This document shows, one piece after another, positions 1 through 7,239 of a stretch of 13,707 nt of DNA; the first letter of the stretch is position 1, and each line of letters opens with the position of its first letter. The notes under the pieces are model-generated. The model saw only the letters and a program-made list of their open reading frames with translations. It did no database searches and was not told where the DNA came from. A program made the position numbers and the translations under genes. Source of the DNA: Candidatus Cloacimonadota bacterium (GTDB lineage Bacteria > Muiribacteriota > UBA6191 > JACPRK01); contig JAJFLN010000365.1 in NCBI GenBank assembly GCA_021772705.1, forward strand, positions 1 to 13,707, written 5' to 3'.

Positions 1-182
1 AGCCGCCCGTCGACCGCAATGCTTCCCGACCCGTCGGACCTCAGGCCCGCAAGACACTGAAGTGTCAGCGACTTCCCGGCGCCCGACGGCCCGAAGAGGG
101 CGAGGCATTCCGCTTCACCCGAGAGGCCGGCCTCCAGGGAGAATCCCGGCAGCCGGAGGGTGATCCGCAGACGGAGGTTCAT
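1..182 (-). CDS. modC: Molybdate ABC transporter ATP-binding protein, N-terminal part (cut by window edge)
   Basis: This is the ATPase subunit that would drive molybdate (or tungstate) import through the ModB permease on the cytoplasmic face of the inner membrane. Only about 60 residues are inside the window. They contain a clear Walker A P-loop, GPSGAGKS, at residues 31-38, followed by LTLQCLAGL and a DG pair, the usual opening of an ABC import ATPase. The ATG lies inside an ATGA overlap with the modB stop, so translation is probably coupled to modB. The Q-loop, signature motif, Walker B and any C-terminal TOBE/MOP domain lie outside the window. The ModC name rests mainly on the modA-modB context, because the visible residues alone only say ABC ATPase. 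Confidence 0.88.
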   Translation of the reverse strand, partial: MNLRLRITLRLPGFSLEAGLSGEAECLALFGPSGAGKSLTLQCLAGLRSDGSGSIAVDGR

Positions 183-1003
183 TGACGGCTCCCGGAGCTT
201 CGAGCTCCGAAGACCTCCACCAAGGCCAGCACGACGGTGGAGACGAACAACAGCAGCAGGGCCAAGGCCAGGGCGGCTCCCAGGTCTGACTCCAGGGCTG
301 TGTAGATCGCCAGCGGCATCGTCCGCGTCCGGCCCTGGAAATTGCCGGCGAACATGATGGTGGCGCCGAACTCACCCAGGGATCGCGCCCAGGCCATCAC
401 GGCTCCTCCAAGCAGCGACGGCGCCGCCAGGGGAACGGTCACCCTGCGAAACACCCCCCAGCTCGACTCCCCGAGAGTGGCGGCCACCTGTTCCAGCTCG
501 GGCTCGATCTCCTCGAAGCCCGCCCGGGCCGCACGGATGTAGAAGGGAGCCGAGACAAAGCACTGGGCCAGTACGACTGCCGCGGAGGTGAAGGCCAGGG
601 AGACACCGGTGACCTCCAGCAGAGGTCCCAGGATGCCCTTCCGTCCGAAGGTCATCAGCAAGGCCAGACCCGCCACGGCCGGCGGCAGGACCATGGGGAG
701 GGCCACGACGGTCTCCAGGATCTTCCTTCCCCGGAACCGGTATCGGGCCAGCAGGAATGCCACCGGTGTGCCGAAGGCCAGAACCAGGAGGAGACTGAGA
801 GTTGAAGTGGTCAGGCTCAACACCAGGGCCCTTCGGACCAGGAGGGAGGACAGGGCCTCTCCACCCAGGGAGGGCGCCGCGCCACGCCAGACCAGCGAGA
901 AGAGCGGGAGCAGAAGGAGGGCCAGGGGCAGGATGCTCAACAGGAAGAGCGGCCAGGGAACCGGCGACAGCTGCCACCGCCGGTGACTGGAAGGAGCCAT
1001 CAT
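179..1003 (-). CDS. modB: Molybdate ABC transporter permease
   Basis: This is the inner-membrane channel subunit of the molybdate importer, 274 residues from the chosen start. Hydrophobic segments lie at about residues 17-38, 58-86, 95-118, 135-156, 194-218 and 240-264, matching the five to six helices of ModB permeases. The cytoplasmic EAA loop that docks on the ATPase is at about 171-191 (EQVAATLG...VTVP). It is followed by SLGEFGATIMFAGN, a very characteristic ModB stretch, and by a TMPLAIY motif. The start is the first of two adjacent ATGs at 1003 and 1000. It lies 4 bases past the regulator stop and has a GGGAGG ribosome site 8 bases upstream. A longer frame to 1045 would overlap the regulator and lacks support. 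The 3' end overlaps modC by 4 bases. Confidence 0.95.
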   Translation of the reverse strand: MMAPSSHRRWQLSPVPWPLFLLSILPLALLLLPLFSLVWRGAAPSLGGEALSSLLVRRALVLSLTTSTLSLLLVLAFGTPVAFLLARYRFRGRKILETVVALPMVLPPAVAGLALLMTFGRKGILGPLLEVTGVSLAFTSAAVVLAQCFVSAPFYIRAARAGFEEIEPELEQVAATLGESSWGVFRRVTVPLAAPSLLGGAVMAWARSLGEFGATIMFAGNFQGRTRTMPLAIYTALESDLGAALALALLLLFVSTVVLALVEVFGARSSGSRQ

Positions 1004-1007
1004 GTCC

Positions 1008-2156
1008 TCAGCCTCCCGCTCGACCGGGAATCCGGGCCAGCACATCGCCGATCTGGCTCAGGTCGTAACCCGGCAGGGCCGCGAGCTCGTCCTTGAGAGC
1101 GCGGCTCTGGAGCAGGTCCAGCATCAGGTCCACCGCCGGGTTGTCCAGGAGGTCCTCCGGGATGGTGAAGTCGAAACTCGATTCCGCAAGGGGAACGAAG
1201 TCGAGGCCGCATGCCGATGCCACAGCCCGGATTCCGATGCCCACGTCGGCGCCGCTGCCGGCGATGGTGCGAGCCACCGCCAGATGGCTGGCCACGATCC
1301 GATCGTGGCCCGGCACGGACCGGACCGGGATTCCCTCGTCGGCCAGCAGCCGATCCAGGAACTCCCTGGCTCCAGCACCCTTCTCCCGGTTGATCAGCCG
1401 CAACCCGGGCCGGGTCAAGTCCTGGGCGCCACGGAGAGACAGGGGATTGCCTGGGGAAACCATCAGACCCTGCTCCCAACGAGCATAACCGACCAGCACT
1501 CCCCCGGTCCGGCTCAGGGTCCGGGCAGCGAAGGTCCGGTTGTATTCGCCCGTGGACGGGTCCCGGACATGAGAACCGGCCACGTGGGCAGCGCCTGTCT
1601 TGACGGCCGACAGGGCAGCCTGGCTCGGCGCCGAGAGCCAGTGCAGCCGCAATGCAGGGTTCCGCCGCTCCAGATGGGCAGCCAGTATCGCCAGGCTGGG
1701 ATCGCACCCCAGGAGAAGGGCCAGATTGTCGAAGGTACCCGCCTCGGCCAGCAGACGGGCACTCCTCTTCTGCCTCCCGGTCCCGGCCTCCTGGAGCAGC
1801 CCGTCGGCGCTGCAGAATCCCTCCTGCAGAGCATGGCTTCCCACAAGAGGGTGGGCCACGAGCTTGCCCCGAACCCGGGCCGCCACGATGCGTGCTCCCG
1901 CCGGAGCCTCCTTTCCATGTACCCGGACAGGACAGGAGGGCTCCTCATCGTGAAGGCGAAACAACTCCTCCACACGGCAGCCCAGTACCCGGGCCAACCT
2001 CAGGGCGACCGCCGTGCCCGGAATGTACTGCTCGCTTTCCAGGGCGCTCACGGCTTGCCGGGTCAGGCCCGCTCGCCGGGACAGCTCCTGCTGCGAGAAC
2101 CCGGCGCTCAGCCGAACGGCCTTCAGCCGGCTCTCGAGTCTCTCTCGCTTCACCAC
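1008..2156 (-). CDS. XRE-type transcriptional regulator with molybdate-binding-like (PBP_like) domain
   Basis: This is probably the metal-oxyanion-responsive regulator of the surrounding transporter, standing in for ModE. Residues are counted from the furthest upstream GTG at 2177. Residues 13-76 form an XRE-family helix-turn-helix (SQQELSRRAGLTRQAVSALE). A linker follows to about 150. Residues 155-385 then match the periplasmic-binding-protein-like domain found in COG1910-type regulators, with GCDPSLAILAAHL, a GAAHVAGSHVRDP stretch, NREKGAGAREFLDRLL and GADVGIGIRAVA. No signal peptide is present, so the domain should sense ligand in the cytoplasm. The start is uncertain: GTG codons exist at 2177, 2156 and 2153. 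I chose 2156 because a GAGGGG element lies 6 bases upstream. The gene follows modA by about 40 bases and stops 4 bases before modB, so it is very likely in the same transcript and may autoregulate it. Confidence 0.88.
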   Translation of the reverse strand: MVKRERLESRLKAVRLSAGFSQQELSRRAGLTRQAVSALESEQYIPGTAVALRLARVLGCRVEELFRLHDEEPSCPVRVHGKEAPAGARIVAARVRGKLVAHPLVGSHALQEGFCSADGLLQEAGTGRQKRSARLLAEAGTFDNLALLLGCDPSLAILAAHLERRNPALRLHWLSAPSQAALSAVKTGAAHVAGSHVRDPSTGEYNRTFAARTLSRTGGVLVGYARWEQGLMVSPGNPLSLRGAQDLTRPGLRLINREKGAGAREFLDRLLADEGIPVRSVPGHDRIVASHLAVARTIAGSGADVGIGIRAVASACGLDFVPLAESSFDFTIPEDLLDNPAVDLMLDLLQSRALKDELAALPGYDLSQIGDVLARIPGRAGG

Positions 2157-2198
2157 CTGATACCCCTCACTTCTCACCCACCGGAGGTCACCGGCACG

Positions 2199-3008
2199 TC
2201 ACCCGGATCGATCGAGGCCGTGGCCGGCGGTGTCCACACCGTGCCTCTCCAGCACCGCCCGTCCCGTGTCGGACAAGATCAAGTCGCGAAACTGGCCCGC
2301 CAGTTCCCGATGGGCCGCGCTCTTCAGGACGGCCACGTGATAGAAGACGACCGGACCGCGGCCCGGAGTGAGCCGGACCTCTCGCAGGTCCTTCCGGCTC
2401 CTGAGGTCCGAGAAGTAGACGAACCCGGCATCCACTTCCCCCAGGGTCACCCGGGCCAGAACCTGCTTCACGTTCGTCTCCTCCGAGACCACGTTACGGA
2501 GGACTTGATCCCCGTAGCCCGCTCCGAAGGAGTCGGGACTCGATAACTCATCAATCAGCTGCCAGGCACAGCGACCCACTGGCACTTCCCGGTGGGCCAG
2601 AGAGAGCTTCAACCCCGGTCGAGCCAGGTCCCTAACCGAGTGAATCCGCCCGGGGTTGGCCCCGGGTGTCACCAGAGCCAGGCGATTCGATGCGAAGGGC
2701 TCCTGCTCCTGGGCCAGGCCGGCGCCGAGCACCTTCTTCATCTCCCGCTCGTTGGCGGAAGCGAACAGATCCGCCCGGGCGCCATGCACCAGCTGAAGCC
2801 GGAGGCCGCTGGAACCGCCGAAGTTGAAGACCACCCTCACTCCCGGCGATTGGGCCTCGAACAGCTCACCCATCTCGGTGAAGGACTCCGTCAGTGAAGC
2901 CGCAGCGTAAACGACCAGCTCCCGGTGGGCCGGAACATCTCCGAAACCGAAAGCCAGCCAGGGGCCGGCGCCGATCAGAAGCCCGAGCAAGAGCTTGCGA
3001 ATGGTCAT
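2199..3008 (-). CDS. modA: Periplasmic molybdate-binding protein
   Basis: This is the substrate-capture protein of the importer and binds molybdate or tungstate in the periplasm. It has 269 residues. Residues 1-23 form a signal peptide with basic TIRK followed by a hydrophobic core. The mature part shows ModA landmarks: VVYAAASLTESF (34-43), the anion-binding FGGSSGL (63-69), ADLFASANEREM (79-90), the REVPVGR block (140-146), EVDAGFVYFSDL (191-202), and a C-terminal FRDLILSDTGRAVLERHG that matches the end of this family. The frame stays open upstream to 3242, but that part is proline- and glycine-rich nonsense, so the ATG before the signal peptide is the sensible start. No Shine-Dalgarno sequence is visible, which suggests a leaderless or weakly initiated message. 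Molybdate against tungstate specificity cannot be decided here. Confidence 0.93.
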   Translation of the reverse strand: MTIRKLLLGLLIGAGPWLAFGFGDVPAHRELVVYAAASLTESFTEMGELFEAQSPGVRVVFNFGGSSGLRLQLVHGARADLFASANEREMKKVLGAGLAQEQEPFASNRLALVTPGANPGRIHSVRDLARPGLKLSLAHREVPVGRCAWQLIDELSSPDSFGAGYGDQVLRNVVSEETNVKQVLARVTLGEVDAGFVYFSDLRSRKDLREVRLTPGRGPVVFYHVAVLKSAAHRELAGQFRDLILSDTGRAVLERHGVDTAGHGLDRSG

Positions 3009-3052
3009 GGATATGACAGTACCGTGGAGGGGGAGGCACGGCAAGGATATCG
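3009..3052 (-). promoter_or_regulatory. Putative modA promoter, leaderless arrangement
   Basis: Reading on the minus strand, TTGCCG and TACTGT are separated by 17 bases, and TACTGT ends 7 bases before the modA ATG. A sigma70-like promoter in this position would start transcription at or next to the ATG, which fits the lack of a ribosome site. The match to consensus is weak (4/6 and 3/6). Three direct GGATAT hexamers (plus strand 3009-3014, 3045-3050 and 3064-3069) sit in or near it and could be operator half-sites. The area is AT-richer than its surroundings. Confidence 0.3.
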
Positions 3053-3100
3053 GGCGAAATAGCGGATATTTTTGCGTACGGGGCGGGGGGGGACGTCCTC

Positions 3101-3131
3101 CATCCGGCGGACCCGCCTCAGCCGGAATGAC
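3101..3131. repeat. Intergenic hairpin repeat between the kinase operon and modA
   Basis: An imperfect inverted repeat with arms ATCCGGC (3102-3108) and GCCGGAAT (3121-3128) contains an inner pair GGCGG (3106-3110) and CCGCC (3113-3117). It resembles the dispersed GTCATTCCGGC...GCCGGAT palindromes seen between genes in many GC-rich bacteria. It lies just downstream of the last kinase gene and could act as a terminator or mRNA-stabilising stem, but there is no T-run on either side. A run of eight Gs (3085-3092) follows it. Confidence 0.45.
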
Positions 3132-3139
3132 CTCTGGCC

Positions 3140-5326
3140 CTATGGCTCTTGGTCCAGCGCACGCAGGACGGCGGCCATGTCCTCCGGCCTCTCCTCCCGG
3201 TCCTGCCGGCACATGCTTTTCACCAGACGACGCAGCTTCCATGACGCACTGGCGGCGCCCCCGACCTCATCGATGACGCGCCCCAGGGAGTAGACGTCTA
3301 CCCGGACGTCCACATGTCCTCCACGAAGCTGTTCCGGGGCCGAATAGGTGGCTGTCCCCACCCTTCGCCCCTCCTGCGTCAATTGGGCACCGTCCTCGAC
3401 ACGGGCCACACCAAAGTCGACGATGACCAGCCCTCCGTCGGCTCGCAACATCAGGTTGGCAGGCTTGACGTCCCGATGAATGACGCCCGCGTCATGGGCG
3501 CACTGCAGCCCCTCCGCCGCCTGTCGCAGCAGGGCCCGGCATTCCGACTCCGATGCCTGCCACCCCGTGGCGAGACGAGCGGCCAGAGTCTCCCCCTCCA
3601 CCAGGTCCATGGAGTAGCTGCAGATCTTGCCAAAACTGGCTCCCCGGATACGAACGATCGCAGGATGCCGGAGAGACTCCAGGACCTCCACCTCCCGCCT
3701 GAATCGAGCCAGTGCTTCACCGGAGGCCAGTAACCGGGGGTCCAGCACCTTGACAGCCACGTCCTCGCTGGCGCCGTGCTCCCTGCAGCGAAACAGAAGA
3801 CCTGCACCGCCTCCGCCCAGGGGCTTCACCGAGGCATAGGTCGCTTCCAGCGCCGCCAGGAGCTGTTCGGGCCCCAGCAACGTGGCCGCCTCCACCAGGC
3901 GGCGATCCAGGTCCAGGAACCGGGCTCCGCCGTCGCGGTAGTTCACGTCGTGCCTGTAGACGAGGCCCATCAGCTCCCGGGCCTTCTCGATCTCCTGGGT
4001 CTCCTCGAAGGCACGCCCGAGCCGGTACAGCGTCTCCGTGTCCAGGGTGGAGGTATCCATACCATCCAGCAGCCTGATCGCCGAGGGGGGCTCCCCCTCG
4101 AGAAGCAGAACCTGGACGAGCAAGCTGTCCTTCAAGGTACCCGCCGGAAGGGTCTCCATCTCTCGACGGGCGGCGGCGGTGTTCCCGTCATCCAGGAGCT
4201 GTCTGACGGCCGCAGTCCGGGCCGCGTCCGTGGGGCCGGGAGTGGGCAGGAACAGGCAGAGCAGTACCGGAAGGCAGGCCACTGCCGCGCCGCCGAGCAG
4301 CACTCCCTGGAGGGAGGCCCCGGCCACGAGGATTCCCGTGACACCGAGGAGGAATGCACCGAGAAGGCGGCAACGGGCCCCGGAGAACAGGGCCAGAGCG
4401 AGGGTGGAGATACAGGTGACGGCCAGAGCCAGCAGACCGGTTTGCCCAGGTGGGAGCGATCGCCAGAACCCTGTCTGGATCAGGTTGATCACGATGTTGG
4501 CGTTGACCTCCACGCCGGGCATGTCTCCCAGGGGTGTCCGCTTCACGTCGCCCAGTTCCCTCGCCCAGGCCCCGACCAGAACGGGACGTCCCGTCAGGGA
4601 ACCCTCGGGAAGGGGGGCTCTGAGCAGCTGGCTCATCTCGGCTCCCTCCATCGCCCCGGAGCTGACGGAGCCGGCGTACCAGATCCTCCGTATCCCTCCC
4701 GGGCTCTCCGTCGTTGGGAGGAGCAGGCGGGCCATGGTCAGGGGAAGTGACGGCAGGATCTCGCCATCGATCTCCCACGTGAGACGGCACTGGCGCAGCA
4801 GTCCAGTCTCCTGCGCCTCGCCGGTGACGTTGACGAATCCGGCTCCGATGGCGCCCGATGCCAGCGCCGTCGTGGGGCGTCTCACAGCCACACTGCGCCG
4901 GAGGTTCATCTCCTGATCCATCTGCGTCACGGGTTGAAGATGCAGGGCCAGCACACCGGCGCCGGTCTCATCCAGGGCTCGACGGAAGGCCAGGTCGTCA
5001 CGAGGGTCCGGGGCCGCTCTATCGAGGAGGATGTCGAAAGCCACGGCCGTGGCTCCCGCTGCCTTCAGGCGTCGCAGAAGCTCTCCGTGATGGCGACGAG
5101 GGATGGGCCATCCCCCCAGTTCCCGGAGGGTCTCCTCCCCGATGCCGACGATGAACGGGCGCCGGTCCTCCGACACGGCCGGCGGGGCAACCCAGCCTGC
5201 CCAATCAGCCAGCAGGGTGTCGAGCTGCTCCGCTGGAGTTCCGGGAGTCAGCGCGGCGCTGCCGAGCCCCACCGCCAGGGCCAGAGCAGCAGGCAGCCTG
5301 GTGGCGAGCAGGCCCGGCGGTTTCAC
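3140..5326 (-). CDS. CHASE2-domain membrane serine/threonine protein kinase
   Basis: This is a receptor-like Hanks kinase of 728 residues. After an N-terminal membrane helix (about 8-26), residues 50-290 form a full extracytoplasmic CHASE2 sensor, with the WPIPR motif at 73-77, GATAVAFDILL, and a closing PVLVGAWARELGDVKRTPLG plus ANIVINLI. Three membrane helices follow (about 296-314, 321-340 and 343-360). A cytoplasmic linker with TPR-like helices comes next (LYRLGRAFEETQEIEKARELM, about 433-453). The C-terminal kinase domain starts near 497. It has a glycine loop GGGGAG (504-509), VAVK with K526, probable helix-C E545, HRDVKPAN with D619 and N624, DFG at 637-639 and SAPEQ at 662-666, so it should be catalytically active. 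It begins with GTG 3 bases after the secreted-protein gene and ends the operon. The ligand and the phosphorylation targets are unknown. Confidence 0.93.
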   Translation of the reverse strand: MKPPGLLATRLPAALALAVGLGSAALTPGTPAEQLDTLLADWAGWVAPPAVSEDRRPFIVGIGEETLRELGGWPIPRRHHGELLRRLKAAGATAVAFDILLDRAAPDPRDDLAFRRALDETGAGVLALHLQPVTQMDQEMNLRRSVAVRRPTTALASGAIGAGFVNVTGEAQETGLLRQCRLTWEIDGEILPSLPLTMARLLLPTTESPGGIRRIWYAGSVSSGAMEGAEMSQLLRAPLPEGSLTGRPVLVGAWARELGDVKRTPLGDMPGVEVNANIVINLIQTGFWRSLPPGQTGLLALAVTCISTLALALFSGARCRLLGAFLLGVTGILVAGASLQGVLLGGAAVACLPVLLCLFLPTPGPTDAARTAAVRQLLDDGNTAAARREMETLPAGTLKDSLLVQVLLLEGEPPSAIRLLDGMDTSTLDTETLYRLGRAFEETQEIEKARELMGLVYRHDVNYRDGGARFLDLDRRLVEAATLLGPEQLLAALEATYASVKPLGGGGAGLLFRCREHGASEDVAVKVLDPRLLASGEALARFRREVEVLESLRHPAIVRIRGASFGKICSYSMDLVEGETLAARLATGWQASESECRALLRQAAEGLQCAHDAGVIHRDVKPANLMLRADGGLVIVDFGVARVEDGAQLTQEGRRVGTATYSAPEQLRGGHVDVRVDVYSLGRVIDEVGGAASASWKLRRLVKSMCRQDREERPEDMAAVLRALDQEP

Positions 5327-5329
5327 GGC

Positions 5330-6712
5330 TCAGAGACTCGCGCCGAGGCCGACGCTGGAGCTGAAGGCACCGGACTGGGACGAGGAGCCGCTGGTACTGC
5401 CTCCAAAAGACGGCAACGTCTCGGGCACGTCGGTGGCGTACTTCACCCTAGCCTCCAGAAGTTGATCCAGGAACTGGAGGAAGCTTCGGGCCGGGAGCAT
5501 GGGTCCTCCCATGGGGGGATAGGACTCGCCGTGAGAGACCTGGTAGGAGTGATCGAAGGCGAGCAGCTCGATCGGCTTGTTCACCATCCGAAGACTCATG
5601 CAGACCACGTTCGATGTCCTGGCCGGGCTCTTGGGAGTTCCTCCTGGAGGCGCATAACTCAGGGTCAATCCGTTGACGCTCCAGACCCCGGATGCCACGT
5701 CGGCCCCGATTGGGTAGGACTGGTACTTGGCTTCCAGTTTCCAGTTGTCCGCCGTGGCCAGCCTCTCCAGGATGGCGTCGGCGCCCAGGTTGGAGGCCTG
5801 AATCCGGCTCAGCTCCGTCGAGAGGAGCTGGGCTCCTGACAAGATGGCCGGCTTCGAAGGATCGGCGGAGTCGAGCTCGTCGCCCTTCGCCTGGACCGCT
5901 CCGGAGGAGGGGTTTAGCTGCCACCACTGGTCGTTCAGTCTCCAGATATCCGCCGCCGGCTTGAGGGGGCCTGACAGGATGGTTCCCCACCACTGCTGCA
6001 AGAGCGCCTCTCCGGGGGCGTTCTGGATTCCGGCGACCAGACCCCGGGCGGCGTTCAAGCCCGCCACGGCCGGGTCCGGCCCTGTCTGCGCTCCCAGCAG
6101 GCGGATGATCATCAACCTCTGATAGGCGTCCTCGTACTCCTTGAGCCTGGCCAGCAACCCGGGAGGTGTCTCCTTCACGGCGTCGAACTCCTCCACGCCA
6201 CCCCGCTCCCCCAGGGTTGGATCGTCGAAGAGAGCGAACTTGCCCGGTGCCCCGAACTCCATCAGCGACACCAGCATGTAGGCAGATCGGACCTTGCGGA
6301 GATCCGCCGAATCTTCATCGGTCCAGGTTCCATCCCTGGGGAGCTGCGGCAGGCCGGTCAAAGCATCCCAGAAACTGCTGGGCACGGCGGCGACCATGGC
6401 TGGGTCAACGAGACGGGAGAGGCTCTCCTTGAGCCGATCCACATCGAGGTTGCTGGCGAAGTGATTGGCAAACTGAATCACCCGGTCGTCCACCAGGGTC
6501 CGGATAAAGTCCCGGTCCTCGGGATCGTCGATGTCCAGGTCTCCGTCCGTATCCTTGATCAGCGCCGACGCCCGGGTCCCCAGGGAGGTAAACAGGCGAT
6601 TCTGGGCATGCTGAAGCGGGTCGGCGGCCCGAACCGAAAGTCCGGCCATGGCCAAAAACAGCACCATCGCCAGCCAGGCGGACCGTCTTCGCAACCCCAT
6701 CGTCAACTTCAT
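5330..6712 (-). CDS. Secreted protein of unknown family in a pilin/kinase operon
   Basis: I do not recognise this 460-residue protein. Residues 1-30 form a clear signal peptide: basic LRRR, hydrophobic WLAMVLFLAMAGL, and a VRAA cleavage region. Residues 54-68 hold an acidic run, DTDGDLDIDDPEDRD, resembling the Asp-rich calcium loops of EF-hand or thrombospondin type 3 repeats. The middle is helical with Trp-rich spots (WW at 241-242, DQWWQLN at 261-267). The tail (436-460) is a Ser/Gly-rich low-complexity stretch. There is one Cys in the mature part, C371. Its ATG overlaps the stop of the PilX-like gene by 1 base (TGATG), and 3 bases separate it from the CHASE2 kinase. Several pilin operons end with large secreted or adhesin-like subunits, so a surface or pilus-associated role is possible but inferred only from context. 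Confidence 0.85.
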   Translation of the reverse strand: MKLTMGLRRRSAWLAMVLFLAMAGLSVRAADPLQHAQNRLFTSLGTRASALIKDTDGDLDIDDPEDRDFIRTLVDDRVIQFANHFASNLDVDRLKESLSRLVDPAMVAAVPSSFWDALTGLPQLPRDGTWTDEDSADLRKVRSAYMLVSLMEFGAPGKFALFDDPTLGERGGVEEFDAVKETPPGLLARLKEYEDAYQRLMIIRLLGAQTGPDPAVAGLNAARGLVAGIQNAPGEALLQQWWGTILSGPLKPAADIWRLNDQWWQLNPSSGAVQAKGDELDSADPSKPAILSGAQLLSTELSRIQASNLGADAILERLATADNWKLEAKYQSYPIGADVASGVWSVNGLTLSYAPPGGTPKSPARTSNVVCMSLRMVNKPIELLAFDHSYQVSHGESYPPMGGPMLPARSFLQFLDQLLEARVKYATDVPETLPSFGGSTSGSSSQSGAFSSSVGLGASL

Positions 6713-7239
6713 CACCGTAACCGGATGTTCGAGTAGGTGTTCTGGGAGACGCCGTCTCCCAGGTTGATGGAAGTGGTGGTGAAGCCATAGACCTTCTCTT
6801 CCGGCTTCAGAGAGATTGCCTGGTAGAGCACGACGCGCTCCTTGGCGAAGGTGCCCCTGGCGAAGAGGTCGATGCGGCGGTAGGTGAACTCGTTGATCCG
6901 CTTCTCCTTGTCGTTCTCGAGCTCGGTGGTCAGCTCGTTCATCATGTCCTCGGCCCGGACCCGGTAGTCGCCGCCACCGAAGGCTCCCTCGATGACGTGG
7001 GTGTAACCGTATCGGCCCTTGCTCTTCCGGTACCACCGATCCTCGAAGTCGTTCTGGAAGATCAGCGACGTGGCCACGGCCATGGCGGACTCGGCGATGT
7101 ACCGGGCTCGCTCCCGGTTCTCGGTCTTCCGAACCAGGCGGTACTCGCCCTTGGAGGTGAACAGCAGGGTCCCAGCGAAGATGAAGAAGACGATCAAGGC
7201 GAGCATCACGAGCGGTATGGCGATACCTCGACGGTTCAC
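6712..7239 (-). CDS. PilX/GspK-like minor pseudopilin
   Basis: This 175-residue protein begins MNRRGIAIPLVMLALIVFFIF. A short basic leader ends in glycine (G5) and is followed by a hydrophobic helix (about 6-28), the layout of a class III prepilin signal. The helix lacks the Glu normally found at mature position 5; that loss is known in GspK-type subunits. A second landmark, RARYIAESAMAVATS (44-58), matches the conserved AxYxAEAG-like segment of PilX N-terminal domains. The rest looks like a small globular pilin head with no cysteines. It would be inserted in the inner membrane and incorporated into a pilus-like fibre or its tip. The GTG start lies in a GTGA overlap with the preceding prepilin gene, so the two are probably co-translated. 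At 175 residues it is far shorter than a classical GspK, so PilX-like is the better description. Confidence 0.8.
   Translation of the reverse strand: MNRRGIAIPLVMLALIVFFIFAGTLLFTSKGEYRLVRKTENRERARYIAESAMAVATSLIFQNDFEDRWYRKSKGRYGYTHVIEGAFGGGDYRVRAEDMMNELTTELENDKEKRINEFTYRRIDLFARGTFAKERVVLYQAISLKPEEKVYGFTTTSINLGDGVSQNTYSNIRLR

Noticed and set aside
1002..2546. Open frame of 514 codons on the plus strand across the regulator and modA
   Set aside because: It lies opposite two well-supported genes, shows no recognisable domain, and its composition (Gln/Gly/Pro/Arg-rich) is typical of an antisense frame in GC-rich DNA.
3101..3131. Rho-independent terminator
   Set aside because: The stem is plausible but no T-run follows on either strand, so I list it only as a hairpin repeat.
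3009..3242. Upstream extension of modA
   Set aside because: It would put a Pro/Gly/Arg-rich stretch before the signal peptide and overlap the kinase gene; the ATG at 3008 sits directly before a proper signal sequence.
3776..4750. Open frame of 324 codons on the plus strand opposite the CHASE2 kinase
   Set aside because: It is antisense to a gene with clear CHASE2 and membrane motifs and has no motif or ribosome site of its own.
4934..5839. Open frame of 301 codons on the plus strand across the kinase/secreted-protein junction
   Set aside because: It spans the ends of two real minus-strand genes and shows no domain; it is a GC-driven shadow frame.
6713..7036. Upstream extension of the secreted-protein gene
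   Set aside because: It reads through the PilX-like gene in another frame. The ATG at 6712 starts a clean signal peptide and overlaps the upstream stop in the usual coupled way.
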